This document shows positions 35,683-44,993 of a stretch of DNA of 64,000 nucleotides, in pieces; the first letter of the stretch is position 1; every line of letters starts with the position of its first letter. The notes beneath the pieces are model-generated. The model saw only the letters and a program-made list of their open reading frames with translations. It was not told the DNA's origin and made no database searches. Origin of the DNA: JAGOPY01 sp964619555. Its GTDB lineage: Bacteria > Bacteroidota > Bacteroidia > Bacteroidales > JAGOPY01. The stretch covers positions 124,001 through 188,000 of the forward strand of contig CAZUDV010000007.1 of the NCBI GenBank assembly GCA_964619555.1, written 5' to 3'. Both the position numbers and the translations under genes were made by a program.

Positions 35683-35936
35683 CGTCTTTTTGGCTTATTG
35701 AGTTTTTTTGATTCCTTCTCCGCCTTTTTCATCATTTTCAGGGTTTCCCTGGATTGCAATTGCTTATGGACTTTCACCTTTTTATCATACTCTTTTTGTT
35801 CCATTTTTGCTTGCTTTTTTTCCTGCCTCTCATAAAACTTCTCATCCCTTTTGGCAGAGGCGCATGAAGACAATAAAACTGCAACCAGAAGCAACAGGCC
35901 AATATATTTCCGTCCGGACAGAATCGATGGTTCCAT
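35679..35936 (-). CDS. Small basic lipoprotein
   Basis: This 85-residue protein has an N-terminal signal with a lipobox LLSSC (Cys near 25), so it should be lipidated and membrane-anchored. The mature part is almost entirely charged (Lys, Glu, Arg) and predicted to be helical or coiled. No family is recognised. Its stop overlaps the GTG start of the sensor kinase, so it is probably the first gene of the operon lipoprotein-kinase-regulator. It could influence sensing at the membrane, but that is inferred only from position. Confidence 0.75.
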   Translation of the reverse strand: MEPSILSGRKYIGLLLLVAVLLSSCASAKRDEKFYERQEKKQAKMEQKEYDKKVKVHKQLQSRETLKMMKKAEKESKKLNKPKRR

Positions 35937-36048
35937 AAAATCAAGCTAATTTATGCAAATAATATATTCAATCAACAATTCCAGCCTGTTCCGATATTTC
36001 GAGGCCCGCTTCGCCGTTGGAAATTATTAAATGCATGACAGGAATTCG

Positions 36049-36056
36049 TAACTTTG
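36049..36056 (+). promoter_or_regulatory. Probable -7 element of the lipoprotein gene at 36078
   Basis: TAACTTTG followed by CAC matches TAnnTTTG, 21 bp upstream of the ATG. No -33 TTG is seen at the usual spacing. Confidence 0.5.
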
Positions 36057-36077
36057 CACAATTATAAGTAATGACAG

Positions 36078-36557
36078 ATGATTCCAAAAGTTGAATACAG
36101 AATATCAGCCGGTATTACGATCCTTGCTATCCTGGTATCCGTCTGGGCAGGTTGCAATGAAGATAACAACACATTACCGCTGGCTCCCGTGGATATTACG
36201 ATTGATCCCAATTCCACCGTTTACCAGGAACTGAACGTAGTTGGAGGATGGCTTTACCTGGGAGAGGATGATGGGGTTATGGCGCCAAGCAGGGGCCTGA
36301 TCGTGCACAGGCAGGCAACCGACCAGTTTATGGCCTTCGAGCGCACTCCGCCCTACAAGCCCGATAGCTGCTGCAATGCTACCGGAACCGTATGCACGAG
36401 GCTTATAGTGGGGAACAATTATCCATTTATTGTGGATACCTGTACCGGTTCAAAATATCTGATCATCGACGGATCCGTCTCCCAAAGCCCGTCCAATATG
36501 CCATTAGGAACATACTTCACCGAGTACGACGGCAATCTGCTCTACATTCACAACTAA
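36078..36557 (+). CDS. Lipoprotein of unknown function
   Basis: The product is 159 residues with an N-terminal hydrophobic segment ending in VWAGC (Cys near 31), a plausible lipobox. The mature domain contains six further Cys-related positions, including the CC pair in DSCCNATGTVCTR and a later DTCTG, which suggests disulfides or a metal site in a small extracytoplasmic domain resembling a Rieske-like or beta-sandwich fold by eye; I would not assign it. The start is supported by the -7 element 21 bp upstream. It converges on ahcY with a heptamer array between the stop codons. Confidence 0.72.
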   Translation: MIPKVEYRISAGITILAILVSVWAGCNEDNNTLPLAPVDITIDPNSTVYQELNVVGGWLYLGEDDGVMAPSRGLIVHRQATDQFMAFERTPPYKPDSCCNATGTVCTRLIVGNNYPFIVDTCTGSKYLIIDGSVSQSPSNMPLGTYFTEYDGNLLYIHN

Positions 36558-36620
36558 AACCACTAACCACTAAACACTAACCACTAAACACTAAACACTA
36601 ACCACTAAACACTAACCACT
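36557..36620. repeat. 7-bp tandem array between convergent genes
   Basis: About nine heptamers of AAMCACT (AACCACT and AAACACT mixed) fill the whole gap between the lipoprotein stop and the ahcY stop. Confidence 0.9.
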
Positions 36621-36622
36621 CT

Positions 36623-38047
36623 TTAGTAACGGTAGTGCTCCGGTTTGAAAGGTCCTTTCTGCGGGACGCCGATATAATCTGCCTGGTCTTTGGTGAGTGT
36701 TGTCAGCTTGACACCGATGTGTTGCAGGTGCAGGCGTGCCACTTCTTCATCCAGATGTTTGGGCAGGCGGTAGACATCGATGGGGTAATGGTTGGTCCAG
36801 AGGTCCATTTGTGCCAGGGTTTGATTGGTAAAGGAATTGCTCATCACAAATGACGGGTGACCGGTCGCGCATCCCAGGTTGACAAGCCTGCCTTCTGCCA
36901 GAATATAGATCGATTTGCTATTGGCAAAAGAGTACTTGTCGACCTGCGGTTTTATATTGATATGGCTGATATCCGGAGCCGTATTCAGCTTTTCGACCTG
37001 AATTTCATTATCGAAGTGTCCTATATTGCAAACGATGGATTCATCCTTCATCCGGCGCATATGTTCCAGGGTGATGACGTCGCGGTTACCGGTGGCTGTT
37101 ACGAAAATATTGCCACGGTCCAGTGCATCTTCAAGGGTGGTCACTTCGAAGCCTTCCATAGCGGCCTGGAGCGCGCAAATAGGATCAATCTCCGTGACTA
37201 TTACCCTGGCGCCATACGATTTCATAGACCGGGCACAGCCCTTTCCCACATCCCCGTAACCCAGCACTACCACCACTTTGCCTGCGATCATTACATCGGT
37301 CGCCCTCTTGATACCGTCGGCCAGTGACTCACGGCACCCGTAAAGGTTATCGAATTTGGACTTGGTGACCGAATCGTTGACATTGATGGCGGGAACCAGG
37401 AGTTCCCCCTGTTCCTTCATCTGGTAAAGCCTGTGAACACCGGTGGTGGTTTCTTCCGAAACGCCTTTCCAGTCTGCCACTAACCTGTGCCATTTTTGAT
37501 TATCTTCAACATAGTGTTTACGAAGCAGTTCCAGGATGGCTTCTTCATCTTTGCTGCCGGCCTTTCTGTTAAGGAACGAAGGGTCATTTTCAGCCTTATA
37601 TCCCCAATGCATCAGCAGGGTGGCGTCGCCGCCGTCATCCACCACCAGGTGCGGCCCTTTGCCACCCGGAAAGGTAAGTGCCTGGTTGGTGCACCACCAG
37701 TACTCCTCCAATGTTTCGCCTTTCCAGGCGAATACCGGAATGCCTTTTACGGCGATGGCCGCTGCGGCATGGTCCTGCGTTGAAAAGATGTTGCAGCTGG
37801 CCCAGCGGACCTCCGCGCCCAGTTCCCGCAGCGTTTCGATCAGCACGGCGGTTTGAATCGTCATATGCAGAGAACCGGAAATCCGGGCGCCTTTCAATGG
37901 TTTGGACGGGCCATATTTTGCCCGGATCGACATGAGGCCTGGCATCTCTTTCTCTGCCATTTCTATTTCCTTCCTTCCCCATTCAGCCAGCTTTATATCT
38001 TTAACTTTATAATTTACACCGGTGTCAGTCATCAATTTTTCCATCAT
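36623..38047 (-). CDS. ahcY: Adenosylhomocysteinase
   Basis: This 474-residue cytoplasmic enzyme hydrolyses S-adenosylhomocysteine to adenosine and homocysteine, recycling the by-product of methylation. Visible signatures are the N-terminal SGSLHMTIQTAVLIETL, the substrate loop CNIFSTQDHAAAAIA, the NAD-binding GYGDVGKG with VVVLG before it, and the C-terminal family end PFKPEHYRY. The length is that of the bacterial form with the insertion. The ATG at 38047 has a second ATG directly after it. A -7 element is at 38065-38072. Confidence 0.97.
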   Translation of the reverse strand: MMEKLMTDTGVNYKVKDIKLAEWGRKEIEMAEKEMPGLMSIRAKYGPSKPLKGARISGSLHMTIQTAVLIETLRELGAEVRWASCNIFSTQDHAAAAIAVKGIPVFAWKGETLEEYWWCTNQALTFPGGKGPHLVVDDGGDATLLMHWGYKAENDPSFLNRKAGSKDEEAILELLRKHYVEDNQKWHRLVADWKGVSEETTTGVHRLYQMKEQGELLVPAINVNDSVTKSKFDNLYGCRESLADGIKRATDVMIAGKVVVVLGYGDVGKGCARSMKSYGARVIVTEIDPICALQAAMEGFEVTTLEDALDRGNIFVTATGNRDVITLEHMRRMKDESIVCNIGHFDNEIQVEKLNTAPDISHINIKPQVDKYSFANSKSIYILAEGRLVNLGCATGHPSFVMSNSFTNQTLAQMDLWTNHYPIDVYRLPKHLDEEVARLHLQHIGVKLTTLTKDQADYIGVPQKGPFKPEHYRY

Positions 38048-38064
38048 TTAATTTTTAAGGACTG

Positions 38065-38072
38065 CAAAATTA
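38065..38072 (-). promoter_or_regulatory. Probable -7 element of ahcY
   Basis: On the minus strand it reads TAATTTTG followed by CAG, a match to TAnnTTTG, 17 bp upstream of the ahcY ATG. Confidence 0.45.
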
Positions 38073-38177
38073 CAAAAAATGCCAGAGTGGAACGATTCCG
38101 GAATCATTTAAAGAACATAACCAACCGGAAGGGATCCGGTTCCGGTTAAACCTTTAAATTTGCGGATAATTTTCCTG

Positions 38178-38828
38178 ATGCCAGAGATATTCCGACATAT
38201 CATAAGCCCGGGTTCGTCGTACGCCGTCTGGGAGATCACAGAAACTGCAGGGGAGCTGGAAAGCATGATAAAGCTCAGGCCTGCTGAAAAAGACATATAT
38301 CAATCATTCCTGATCGAAAGCCGGAAAAAACAGTGGCTCGCATACCGCGTACTGATCAGGTCCATGCTGTCACCGGAAGAATTCCCGGTAGAGTACGATG
38401 ACTCGGGAAAACCTTACCTTGCCGGAGCAAAGATCCACATATCCGTTACTCATTCGGGTGATCTGGCAGGAGTTATTATTAGTTCAGAAGGACTGGTCGG
38501 GATTGATCTGGAGGAAATCCGGGGCAGGATCGAAAAGGTCAGGGAGAGGTTCCTTTCTCCGGAAGAACTGGGTGGGGTCGGATCTGATCTAAATCATGCC
38601 GTTCTGACAACTGCCTGGTGTGCCAAGGAGGCATTGTACAAGCTCTTTGGCAAACGGGGCCTGGATTTCAGGAAAAATATCAGGCTGGACCTTCAGGATA
38701 TTTCAGAATCGGGTGAATTCAAGGCGGAGATCAGGCATGAAGGTAAATCGTATCGCTTCATATTACATTACCGGACGATCGGAAATTACCGGCTGGTTTA
38801 TGTCACGAGTAAGGTCCAGGGATATTAA
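38178..38828 (+). CDS. 4'-phosphopantetheinyl transferase superfamily protein
   Basis: The product is 216 residues from the ATG at 38178; the frame reaches back to a TTG at 38160. PPTases move phosphopantetheine from CoA to a carrier-protein serine. The two family motifs are present: VGIDLEEI with Asp110 and Glu112 (metal ligands), and WCAKEALYKLFGKRG with Lys150-Glu151 and Lys155. The length fits the Sfp-like class. It precedes the GGGP synthase gene by 42 bp on the same strand, a pairing common in Bacteroidota. The carrier protein served, fatty-acid ACP or another, is not shown. Confidence 0.88.
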   Translation: MPEIFRHIISPGSSYAVWEITETAGELESMIKLRPAEKDIYQSFLIESRKKQWLAYRVLIRSMLSPEEFPVEYDDSGKPYLAGAKIHISVTHSGDLAGVIISSEGLVGIDLEEIRGRIEKVRERFLSPEELGGVGSDLNHAVLTTAWCAKEALYKLFGKRGLDFRKNIRLDLQDISESGEFKAEIRHEGKSYRFILHYRTIGNYRLVYVTSKVQGY

Positions 38829-38854
38829 ATTCATAAGGCAATCAACTATTTTCA

Positions 38855-38862
38855 TACTTTTG
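38855..38862 (+). promoter_or_regulatory. Possible -7 element of the GGGP synthase gene
   Basis: TACTTTTG followed by CA matches TAnnTTTG, 8 bp before the ATG at 38871, so a transcript from it would have a very short leader. Confidence 0.4.
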
Positions 38863-38870
38863 CAACATTC

Positions 38871-39611
38871 ATGAGAAGCCAGGTATACGATACTATCATT
38901 TCACGGGCTGGTCGCAAGGGTTTCGCCGTATTGGTGGACCCTGACGGTTATGATGAAAAAAAGCTGGCGGCACTTGCTGAACGGTCTGAGGAGTGCAAGG
39001 TTGACCTTATCCTGGTTGGCGGCAGCCTGCTTACCCACGATCATCTGGATAGTTGCATCAGTCTTCTTAAACAACGGTCAGGCATACCGGTGATATTGTT
39101 TCCCGGGAGCATTCTTCAAATAAACGGCAAAGCCGATGCCCTGCTCCTGTTGTCGCTCATATCCGGAAGAAATCCGGAAATGTTAATCGGAAAACATGTG
39201 ATAGCTGCACCTTATTTAAGAAGCAGCGACCTTGAATTACTACCGACAGGTTACATGCTGATCGAAAGCGGGCCGATCACCACGGCTCAGTATGTCAGCA
39301 ACAGCATGCCAATCCCGAGAACGAAGGATGACATTGCGGTTTGTACGGCGATGGCCGGAGAGATGCTGGGATTGAAGCTCATATACATGGATGCGGGATC
39401 CGGGGCGGAGAATGCTGTTCCTGCGGCCATGATCCGCCAGGTAAAGGCCAGTATTAATATCCCGTTGATCGTCGGCGGGGGGATCCGGACCCCGGGCCAG
39501 GCGGCGGAAACAGCAGCTGCCGGGGCAGATATCGTGGTGGTGGGCAATGCCATTGAAAAAAATCCGGCCCTTATCCGTGAAATTGCTGAAGCCGTGCACC
39601 GGACCAGTTAA
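38871..39611 (+). CDS. Geranylgeranylglyceryl/heptaprenylglyceryl phosphate synthase family protein
   Basis: This 246-residue TIM-barrel protein belongs to the GGGPS/PcrB family, which joins a long prenyl diphosphate to glycerol-1-phosphate. Signatures are FAVLVDPDGYDEKK near the N-terminus (metal/phosphate site), LVGGSLLTHD, YMLIESGPITTAQYVS, YMDAGSGAENAVP and the phosphate-binding VGGGIRTPGQA near 203-213, followed by GADIVVVGNAIE. The archaeal enzyme makes ether lipids; the product of bacterial homologues in Bacteroidota is less clear. It lies directly behind the PPTase gene. Confidence 0.9.
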   Translation: MRSQVYDTIISRAGRKGFAVLVDPDGYDEKKLAALAERSEECKVDLILVGGSLLTHDHLDSCISLLKQRSGIPVILFPGSILQINGKADALLLLSLISGRNPEMLIGKHVIAAPYLRSSDLELLPTGYMLIESGPITTAQYVSNSMPIPRTKDDIAVCTAMAGEMLGLKLIYMDAGSGAENAVPAAMIRQVKASINIPLIVGGGIRTPGQAAETAAAGADIVVVGNAIEKNPALIREIAEAVHRTS

Positions 39612-39713
39612 TAAATGTAATAATTTGGATATGTTTTGTGGTTGAAAATCTGAGTGTTATAAAAATCGTACTACCACTATAGTCGTCCGACGATTTTGAT
39701 AAAATTTTTCCAT

Positions 39714-41846
39714 ATGAAATTCCACCCAACCTTATTAGCCCTGGCAATACTGATCCCTTTGCTGACCCTCGGCCAGAAAAAACTCAGCATTGAAGATGCG
39801 AGCGGCTTGAACCGTGAATTGTTTCCTTCATCCCTGCGAAATCTGCAATGGATTGGAAATACAGACCGTTTTAGCTGGCAGGATAACACTGCCCTCATCT
39901 CCAGGAAAGCAACATCGACTGTCCCGGATACTATCCTGAAACTGAAATCGCTTAACCTGGACCTGCTGAACTCCGGCCTGGATACCCTGACCCGGTTCCC
40001 CGTGATCACCTGGAAATCGGACAAGGAGTTTCTTTTCAATGTGAAAGCTAATGTTTACCGGTATGATCTCACTTCCAAAAAAGCTGTCCTTGTTAACTCA
40101 TACCCGGACGAAGCTGAGAATATGGACTTTTCCCCTGACCCTGGTATCCTCGCTTATACGCTGAATAACAACCTCTTCATCTCTTCGGAAGGTATCCAGT
40201 CAAAAGTCACGAACGACACGATCGACGGTATAGTTAACGGGAAGGTGGTTCACCGGAATGAATTCGGGATCAAGAAAGGCACCTACTGGTCGCCATCAGG
40301 GAAACACCTGGCCTATTACCGGAAGGATGAAACCATGGTAACCCATTATCCCATCGTTAATACCGGTGAAAGGATTGCCACCGTCCATGACATCCGCTAC
40401 CCTATGGCCGGTATGTCCAGCGAACAGGTCTCCCTGATGATCTATCACCTGGAAGACAATACCCATACCCAGATAAAAACCGACGGTCCACCGGACCAGT
40501 ATTTAACCTCTGTCACATGGGGACCGGACGATAAGGATATTTATGTCGCCATCCTCAACCGGGACCAGGATCATTTGAAATTAAACCGCTACGACGCAAA
40601 AACCGGCAACCTGATTAATACTCTTTTCGAAGAAAGAGATCCTGAATATGTCGAACCACTTTTCCCTTTGTATTTCCTGGAATCGAATCCTGAACTGTTC
40701 ATCTGGATGAGCGAAAGAGACGGCTTCCAGCACTTGTACCTATACAATACCGAAGGGCAACTGATCAGGCAGCTGACCAAAGGCGACTGGATGGTTACCT
40801 CCCTTGCCGGCATTAATCTCAAAGGAACCAAAGCCTTCTTCCTGGCTACCAAAAACAGCCCATTGAATCAGGACCTGTTTTCAGTGGAGATCAACAGCGG
40901 CAAAATCCTCCCCCTATCACTCAAAAATGGGACACACACCACTATCCTGAATAAAAGCGGTAAATATTTCATCGATATATTCAGCGACACAATAACCTGC
41001 CGGGAATACAGCATTGCCGACGAAAAAGGACGCGTGCTGCAGGTGATCCACACTAGCGACGACCCCCTGCGCAATTATTCAATCGGGAAGGCCAGGATCT
41101 TTAAACTTAAAGCACAGGATGGAACCGATCTCTTATGCCGTCTGATCCTGCCCTCAGGTTTCAATCCCGGCAAGAAATATCCGGTGATCGATTATGTTTA
41201 CGGCGGTCCGCATGACCAGCTGGTGAACAACACCTGGCTGGGGGGAGCCAGCCTGTTCCTTTACTACCTGGCCGAACAAGGCTTTATCATCTTTACTCTT
41301 GATAACAGGGGTTCCGACAACCGTGGCCAGGAATTCGAACAGGCCATTTTCCGCCGTCTCGGGGCCAGGGAGGCCGAAGATCAAATGACCGGGATCAATT
41401 ATCTGAAGCAGTTGTCCTACATCGATACGGACAGGATCGGGATCCATGGTTGGAGTTACGGCGGTTTTATGACGATCAATATGATGTTGCGGGAACCAGA
41501 TGTATTTAAAACCGGGGTCTGCGGCGGTCCGGTTTGCGATTGGAAATACTATGAAGTGATGTATGGCGAGAGATACATGGATACACCGGAGCAGAATCCT
41601 GAAGGATATGCTTCCTCAAGCCTGCTGGACCAGGCTGCCAACCTTAAAGGAAACCTGTTGATCATCCACGGCACCTCGGATCCGGTTGTGGTCTGGCAAC
41701 ACTCCCTGCAAATGCTCAAACGGTTCATTGAGGAAGGAAAGCTGGTGGATTATTTCGTCTATCCGGGGCATGAGCACGGGGTCGGCGGCAAGGACAGGCT
41801 CCACCTGAACCGTAAAATCGAAAAGTATTTCCTGGATAACCTCTGA
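39714..41846 (+). CDS. Secreted S9 family prolyl oligopeptidase / dipeptidyl peptidase IV-like
   Basis: The product is 710 residues from the ATG at 39714, with a signal peptide ending near LTLGQ. The N-terminal half is a DPP IV-type beta-propeller (segments such as DTILKLKSL, RKDETMVTHYPI). The C-terminal alpha/beta-hydrolase has the triad: Ser in GWSYGGFM (about 580), Asp in GTSDPVVVW (about 652) and His in PGHEHGVGG (about 686). It should release dipeptides after Pro or Ala from peptide N-termini, in the periplasm or at the surface. It is first in a three-gene operon with the DUF4838 and EEP genes (10-bp and overlapping junctions). Confidence 0.92.
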   Translation: MKFHPTLLALAILIPLLTLGQKKLSIEDASGLNRELFPSSLRNLQWIGNTDRFSWQDNTALISRKATSTVPDTILKLKSLNLDLLNSGLDTLTRFPVITWKSDKEFLFNVKANVYRYDLTSKKAVLVNSYPDEAENMDFSPDPGILAYTLNNNLFISSEGIQSKVTNDTIDGIVNGKVVHRNEFGIKKGTYWSPSGKHLAYYRKDETMVTHYPIVNTGERIATVHDIRYPMAGMSSEQVSLMIYHLEDNTHTQIKTDGPPDQYLTSVTWGPDDKDIYVAILNRDQDHLKLNRYDAKTGNLINTLFEERDPEYVEPLFPLYFLESNPELFIWMSERDGFQHLYLYNTEGQLIRQLTKGDWMVTSLAGINLKGTKAFFLATKNSPLNQDLFSVEINSGKILPLSLKNGTHTTILNKSGKYFIDIFSDTITCREYSIADEKGRVLQVIHTSDDPLRNYSIGKARIFKLKAQDGTDLLCRLILPSGFNPGKKYPVIDYVYGGPHDQLVNNTWLGGASLFLYYLAEQGFIIFTLDNRGSDNRGQEFEQAIFRRLGAREAEDQMTGINYLKQLSYIDTDRIGIHGWSYGGFMTINMMLREPDVFKTGVCGGPVCDWKYYEVMYGERYMDTPEQNPEGYASSSLLDQAANLKGNLLIIHGTSDPVVVWQHSLQMLKRFIEEGKLVDYFVYPGHEHGVGGKDRLHLNRKIEKYFLDNL

Positions 41847-41856
41847 AAATGACCGG

Positions 41857-44115
41857 ATGAAATACCTGGGACCTCCTCTATTCTCCTTCTTCTTTTTAAT
41901 TGCAATTTCGCCGGCAAGGCCGCAGCTCACCCTGATCGAAAACGGACTGACGGATTACCGGATCATCCTATCCTGGCAGCCTGCACCCCAGGAGGAAAGG
42001 GCTGCCCGTATCTTCAATGAATATTTTGAGAAGATCACCGGGACCCGGCTGGAAATATTGACCGACCAGGACGAATTGTCCGGACATGAGATCCTGATTG
42101 GTAATTCGTCAAGGATCGGTCATCTGAAGATCAAGACAAAGCTGGATAAAACAGGGCCGGAAGGGTTCCGGATCCTGACAGAGGATGAGCGACTGGTCAT
42201 ACTGGGCGGTTCACCTGACGGGACCCTGAACGGGGTTTACAGTTTTCTGGAGGAGCACCTGGGCTGCCGGATGTACACTTCCGACGTCATCCTGGTCCCG
42301 ATACGAAAGTCGATCCGGTTGCCCGAGATCTCGGAAATCCATAAACCGGTTTTTACTTACCGTGAAACGCATTTCCCGGGCAGGTTCGACCCAAGGTACC
42401 GGGAATGGCATAAACTTCATTCCCACAATTCCGGCTCATGGGGGATGTGGGTGCATACCTTCGATGACCTGGTACCACCTTCCACCTATTTTAAAGATCA
42501 CCCGGAATATTTTTCTGAAATTAACGGTAAAAGAGTTCCGGATGGCCAGCTTTGCCTGACCAACCCGGAAGTGTTCCAGGTCCTCGTGGAAAATCTTGCC
42601 AGGAAAATACGGAAAGAGCCGGAAGCTATTTACTGGTCGGTTTCGCAGAATGATAACTACCTGGCCTGCCAGTGCAGCCAATGCAAAGATGCAGTGGAAG
42701 AATACGGTAGCGAGTCAGGATTGATGATACAGTTCGTGAACAGCGTGGCTGCGCAATTTCCCGACAGGACCATCTCCACCCTCGCTTACCAGTATACCCG
42801 ATCTGCCCCGAAAGGTGTAAAACCCCTGCCCAATGTGAATATCATGCTGTGCTCCATAGAATGCAACCGCAGCAAACCACTGGCCACTGACCCGACCAGC
42901 GCAGCTTTTGTGGAAGATGTCAGGGGCTGGTCAAAGCTGACCGATAATATCCTGATCTGGGATTACGTAGTTCAGTTCCGGAATTATATCAGCCCTTTCC
43001 CAAACCTGAGGGTGCTCCGGCCCAACCTGGAATTCTTCGCCGATGAAGAATGCAGGATGATGTTCCAGCAGGGCAGCGGTGGCGCACTTTCCGAATTTTC
43101 AGAGCTCAGAACTTACCTGATCGCCAAGCTGTTATGGGATCCTGGCCAGGATGAAAAGGAGGTCGTCTCTGATTTCATGTACGGTTATTATGGCGATGCT
43201 GCGCCTTATCTCCTCGAATACATCGAAATGATGCACGATGAACTGGAAGCTTCGGGGGATGACCTCTGGATTTACGGATTTCCTTACGACGGGATCGACA
43301 CCTACCTGGAGCCCTTGCTGATCCGGGAATACATCCGCCTGTTCGACATGGCTGAGAAGGCGGTGGGCGATAATCACCAGGCTCTGAAAAGAGTAAAAAC
43401 GGCAAGGCTGCCACTGGATTTTGCTATAATGGACATCTCCCTTCACCGGGTAAATGATGAACTGGCGTGGCTGGTCCGGGAAAATGGAGCATTTAAGCCG
43501 AATAATGACCTGGTCAGGTTGCTGGATGATTTTGTTGACAGGTGTGATTCGGCAGGAATAGAAATACTGAACGAGCAGGGGCTCAAACCTGATGAATACC
43601 GGCAGAAAATCAACGAGTACCTGAACAGGAACAGTTTCGAAAGCCTGGGGACCGGGAAAAAGGCCATACTGCTGACCGATTTCAGCCCGAAGTACGAGGC
43701 GGGCGGCGCTACTGCCCTGACTGACGGACTCAGGGGAACTGATGATTATCACTTCAACTGGCTGGGTTTTGAGGGGAATGACCTCGAAGCGATCATCGAC
43801 CTGGAAAAGGAGACAACTATTTCAGAAGTAAGCGCCGATTTCCTCCAAAATATCAAATCCTGGATATTCCTGCCTTCTTCATTCGAAGTGGAATATGCCA
43901 CGGCCGATGGTGTTTATATTCCTGTTGGCAAGGATGTCAACATCACTCCGGAAGATAAGACCGAATCTTTTATCCAGTCTTTTAAAATCTCATTCCAGCC
44001 TGTTGCAGCGAAGTTTGTGAAAGTGAAAGCAAATGCCCTCAAAACTTGTCCTGAATGGCATGTCGGCAAAGACAAAAAATCCTGGATCTTTGTGGATGAA
44101 GTTATTATAAAATGA
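41857..44115 (+). CDS. Secreted DUF4838 family protein, probable glycan-active
   Basis: The product is 752 residues with a signal peptide. The N-terminal third resembles the alpha-glucuronidase/GH20-like N-domain (ARIFNEYFEKITGTRLEI, GGSPDGTLNGVYSFLEEHLGCRMY). The central region carries the DUF4838 signature, including GQLCLTNPEVF, SQNDNYLACQCSQC (Cys at about 268-274, a likely zinc or structural cluster) and YWSV. The C-terminal about 130 residues look like a discoidin/F5-8C-type carbohydrate-binding domain. Members are presumed glycoside hydrolases or lyases of plant or host glycans; the reaction is unproven. The stop overlaps the EEP gene start as ATGA. Confidence 0.8.
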   Translation: MKYLGPPLFSFFFLIAISPARPQLTLIENGLTDYRIILSWQPAPQEERAARIFNEYFEKITGTRLEILTDQDELSGHEILIGNSSRIGHLKIKTKLDKTGPEGFRILTEDERLVILGGSPDGTLNGVYSFLEEHLGCRMYTSDVILVPIRKSIRLPEISEIHKPVFTYRETHFPGRFDPRYREWHKLHSHNSGSWGMWVHTFDDLVPPSTYFKDHPEYFSEINGKRVPDGQLCLTNPEVFQVLVENLARKIRKEPEAIYWSVSQNDNYLACQCSQCKDAVEEYGSESGLMIQFVNSVAAQFPDRTISTLAYQYTRSAPKGVKPLPNVNIMLCSIECNRSKPLATDPTSAAFVEDVRGWSKLTDNILIWDYVVQFRNYISPFPNLRVLRPNLEFFADEECRMMFQQGSGGALSEFSELRTYLIAKLLWDPGQDEKEVVSDFMYGYYGDAAPYLLEYIEMMHDELEASGDDLWIYGFPYDGIDTYLEPLLIREYIRLFDMAEKAVGDNHQALKRVKTARLPLDFAIMDISLHRVNDELAWLVRENGAFKPNNDLVRLLDDFVDRCDSAGIEILNEQGLKPDEYRQKINEYLNRNSFESLGTGKKAILLTDFSPKYEAGGATALTDGLRGTDDYHFNWLGFEGNDLEAIIDLEKETTISEVSADFLQNIKSWIFLPSSFEVEYATADGVYIPVGKDVNITPEDKTESFIQSFKISFQPVAAKFVKVKANALKTCPEWHVGKDKKSWIFVDEVIIK

Positions 44116-44969
44116 AAAGGATCATATACGTTTCAGCCGTCATTATCCTGGCCCTGTTTCAAGCCCTGACCTCTGTGTCACAGGGGAACAGCCTTCGGAT
44201 CATGACCTTCAATATCCGGTTCGACAATCCCTCGGATGGCATCAATAGCTGGGATAACCGGAAAGAGCTTGTTCTCAAGACCCTCCAGGAGGAGAGGCCT
44301 GACATCATCGGCATGCAGGAAGTGCTGCAAAGACAGGCTATTTATATCAAAAACAACCTGAAAGGATACGATTATGCCGGGGTTGGCAGGGATGACGGCA
44401 GGACCGGCGGGGAATATGTCCCTGTGTTCTACAATTATGAGCGGTTCAGACTCAAGGACTGGGGCACGTTCTGGCTGTCGCCGACCCCTTCCGATACTGG
44501 CAGCATAGGCTGGGACGCCGCTCTGACCCGCATCTGCACCTGGACAATACTGGAAGAGGTGTCAACCGGGCAATCCATATTCTTTCTCAACACTCATTTC
44601 GACCACATGGGAAAAGAGGCCCGCAGGCAAAGTGCAGGGCTCATCCTCGATTTTATCCGGAAAAAGGCAGGGGACCTTCCCGTTATGCTGACCGGGGATT
44701 TCAATTGCACTCCAAATGAGGAACCGTATCAGGTTCTTACCGATCCCGGACAAGGCCTGAAAGATGCCTGTATCTTATCCTTAAACCCGACACTTTGTGA
44801 AGAAGGTACCTTCACCGGTTTTGGGACAGCCGAAGAGACCGGCCGGATCGACCTGATCCTTCTGGATGAATCCTGGAAGGTGGATGATTTTTTAAAACTC
44901 AGGGTCAAGCAGGGGGAAATGTTTGTATCAGACCACTGGCCGGTTATGGCCGTCATCAGCCAGAAATAA
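44112..44969 (+). CDS. Secreted endonuclease/exonuclease/phosphatase family protein
   Basis: The product is 285 residues with a signal peptide. EEP-fold landmarks are MTFNIRFDNP, MQEVLQRQ (metal-binding Glu), NTHFDHMG, LTGDFNC (Asp/Asn) and the C-terminal SDHWPVMAV with catalytic His. The family includes DNases, phosphodiesterases and phosphatases. A secreted form next to a peptidase and a DUF4838 protein probably hydrolyses an extracellular phosphodiester or phosphate ester. It is the third gene of the operon starting at 39714. It converges on rbfA. Confidence 0.87.
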   Translation: MKRIIYVSAVIILALFQALTSVSQGNSLRIMTFNIRFDNPSDGINSWDNRKELVLKTLQEERPDIIGMQEVLQRQAIYIKNNLKGYDYAGVGRDDGRTGGEYVPVFYNYERFRLKDWGTFWLSPTPSDTGSIGWDAALTRICTWTILEEVSTGQSIFFLNTHFDHMGKEARRQSAGLILDFIRKKAGDLPVMLTGDFNCTPNEEPYQVLTDPGQGLKDACILSLNPTLCEEGTFTGFGTAEETGRIDLILLDESWKVDDFLKLRVKQGEMFVSDHWPVMAVISQK

Positions 44970-44993
44970 GAAACATCCTGGCTGCGGGACGCG

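Noticed and set aside
36557..36620. CRISPR-like look of the repeat arrays
   Set aside because: Units are 7 bp, directly abutting and without spacers, and no cas gene is near. The same holds for 47588-47790 and 54872-54959.
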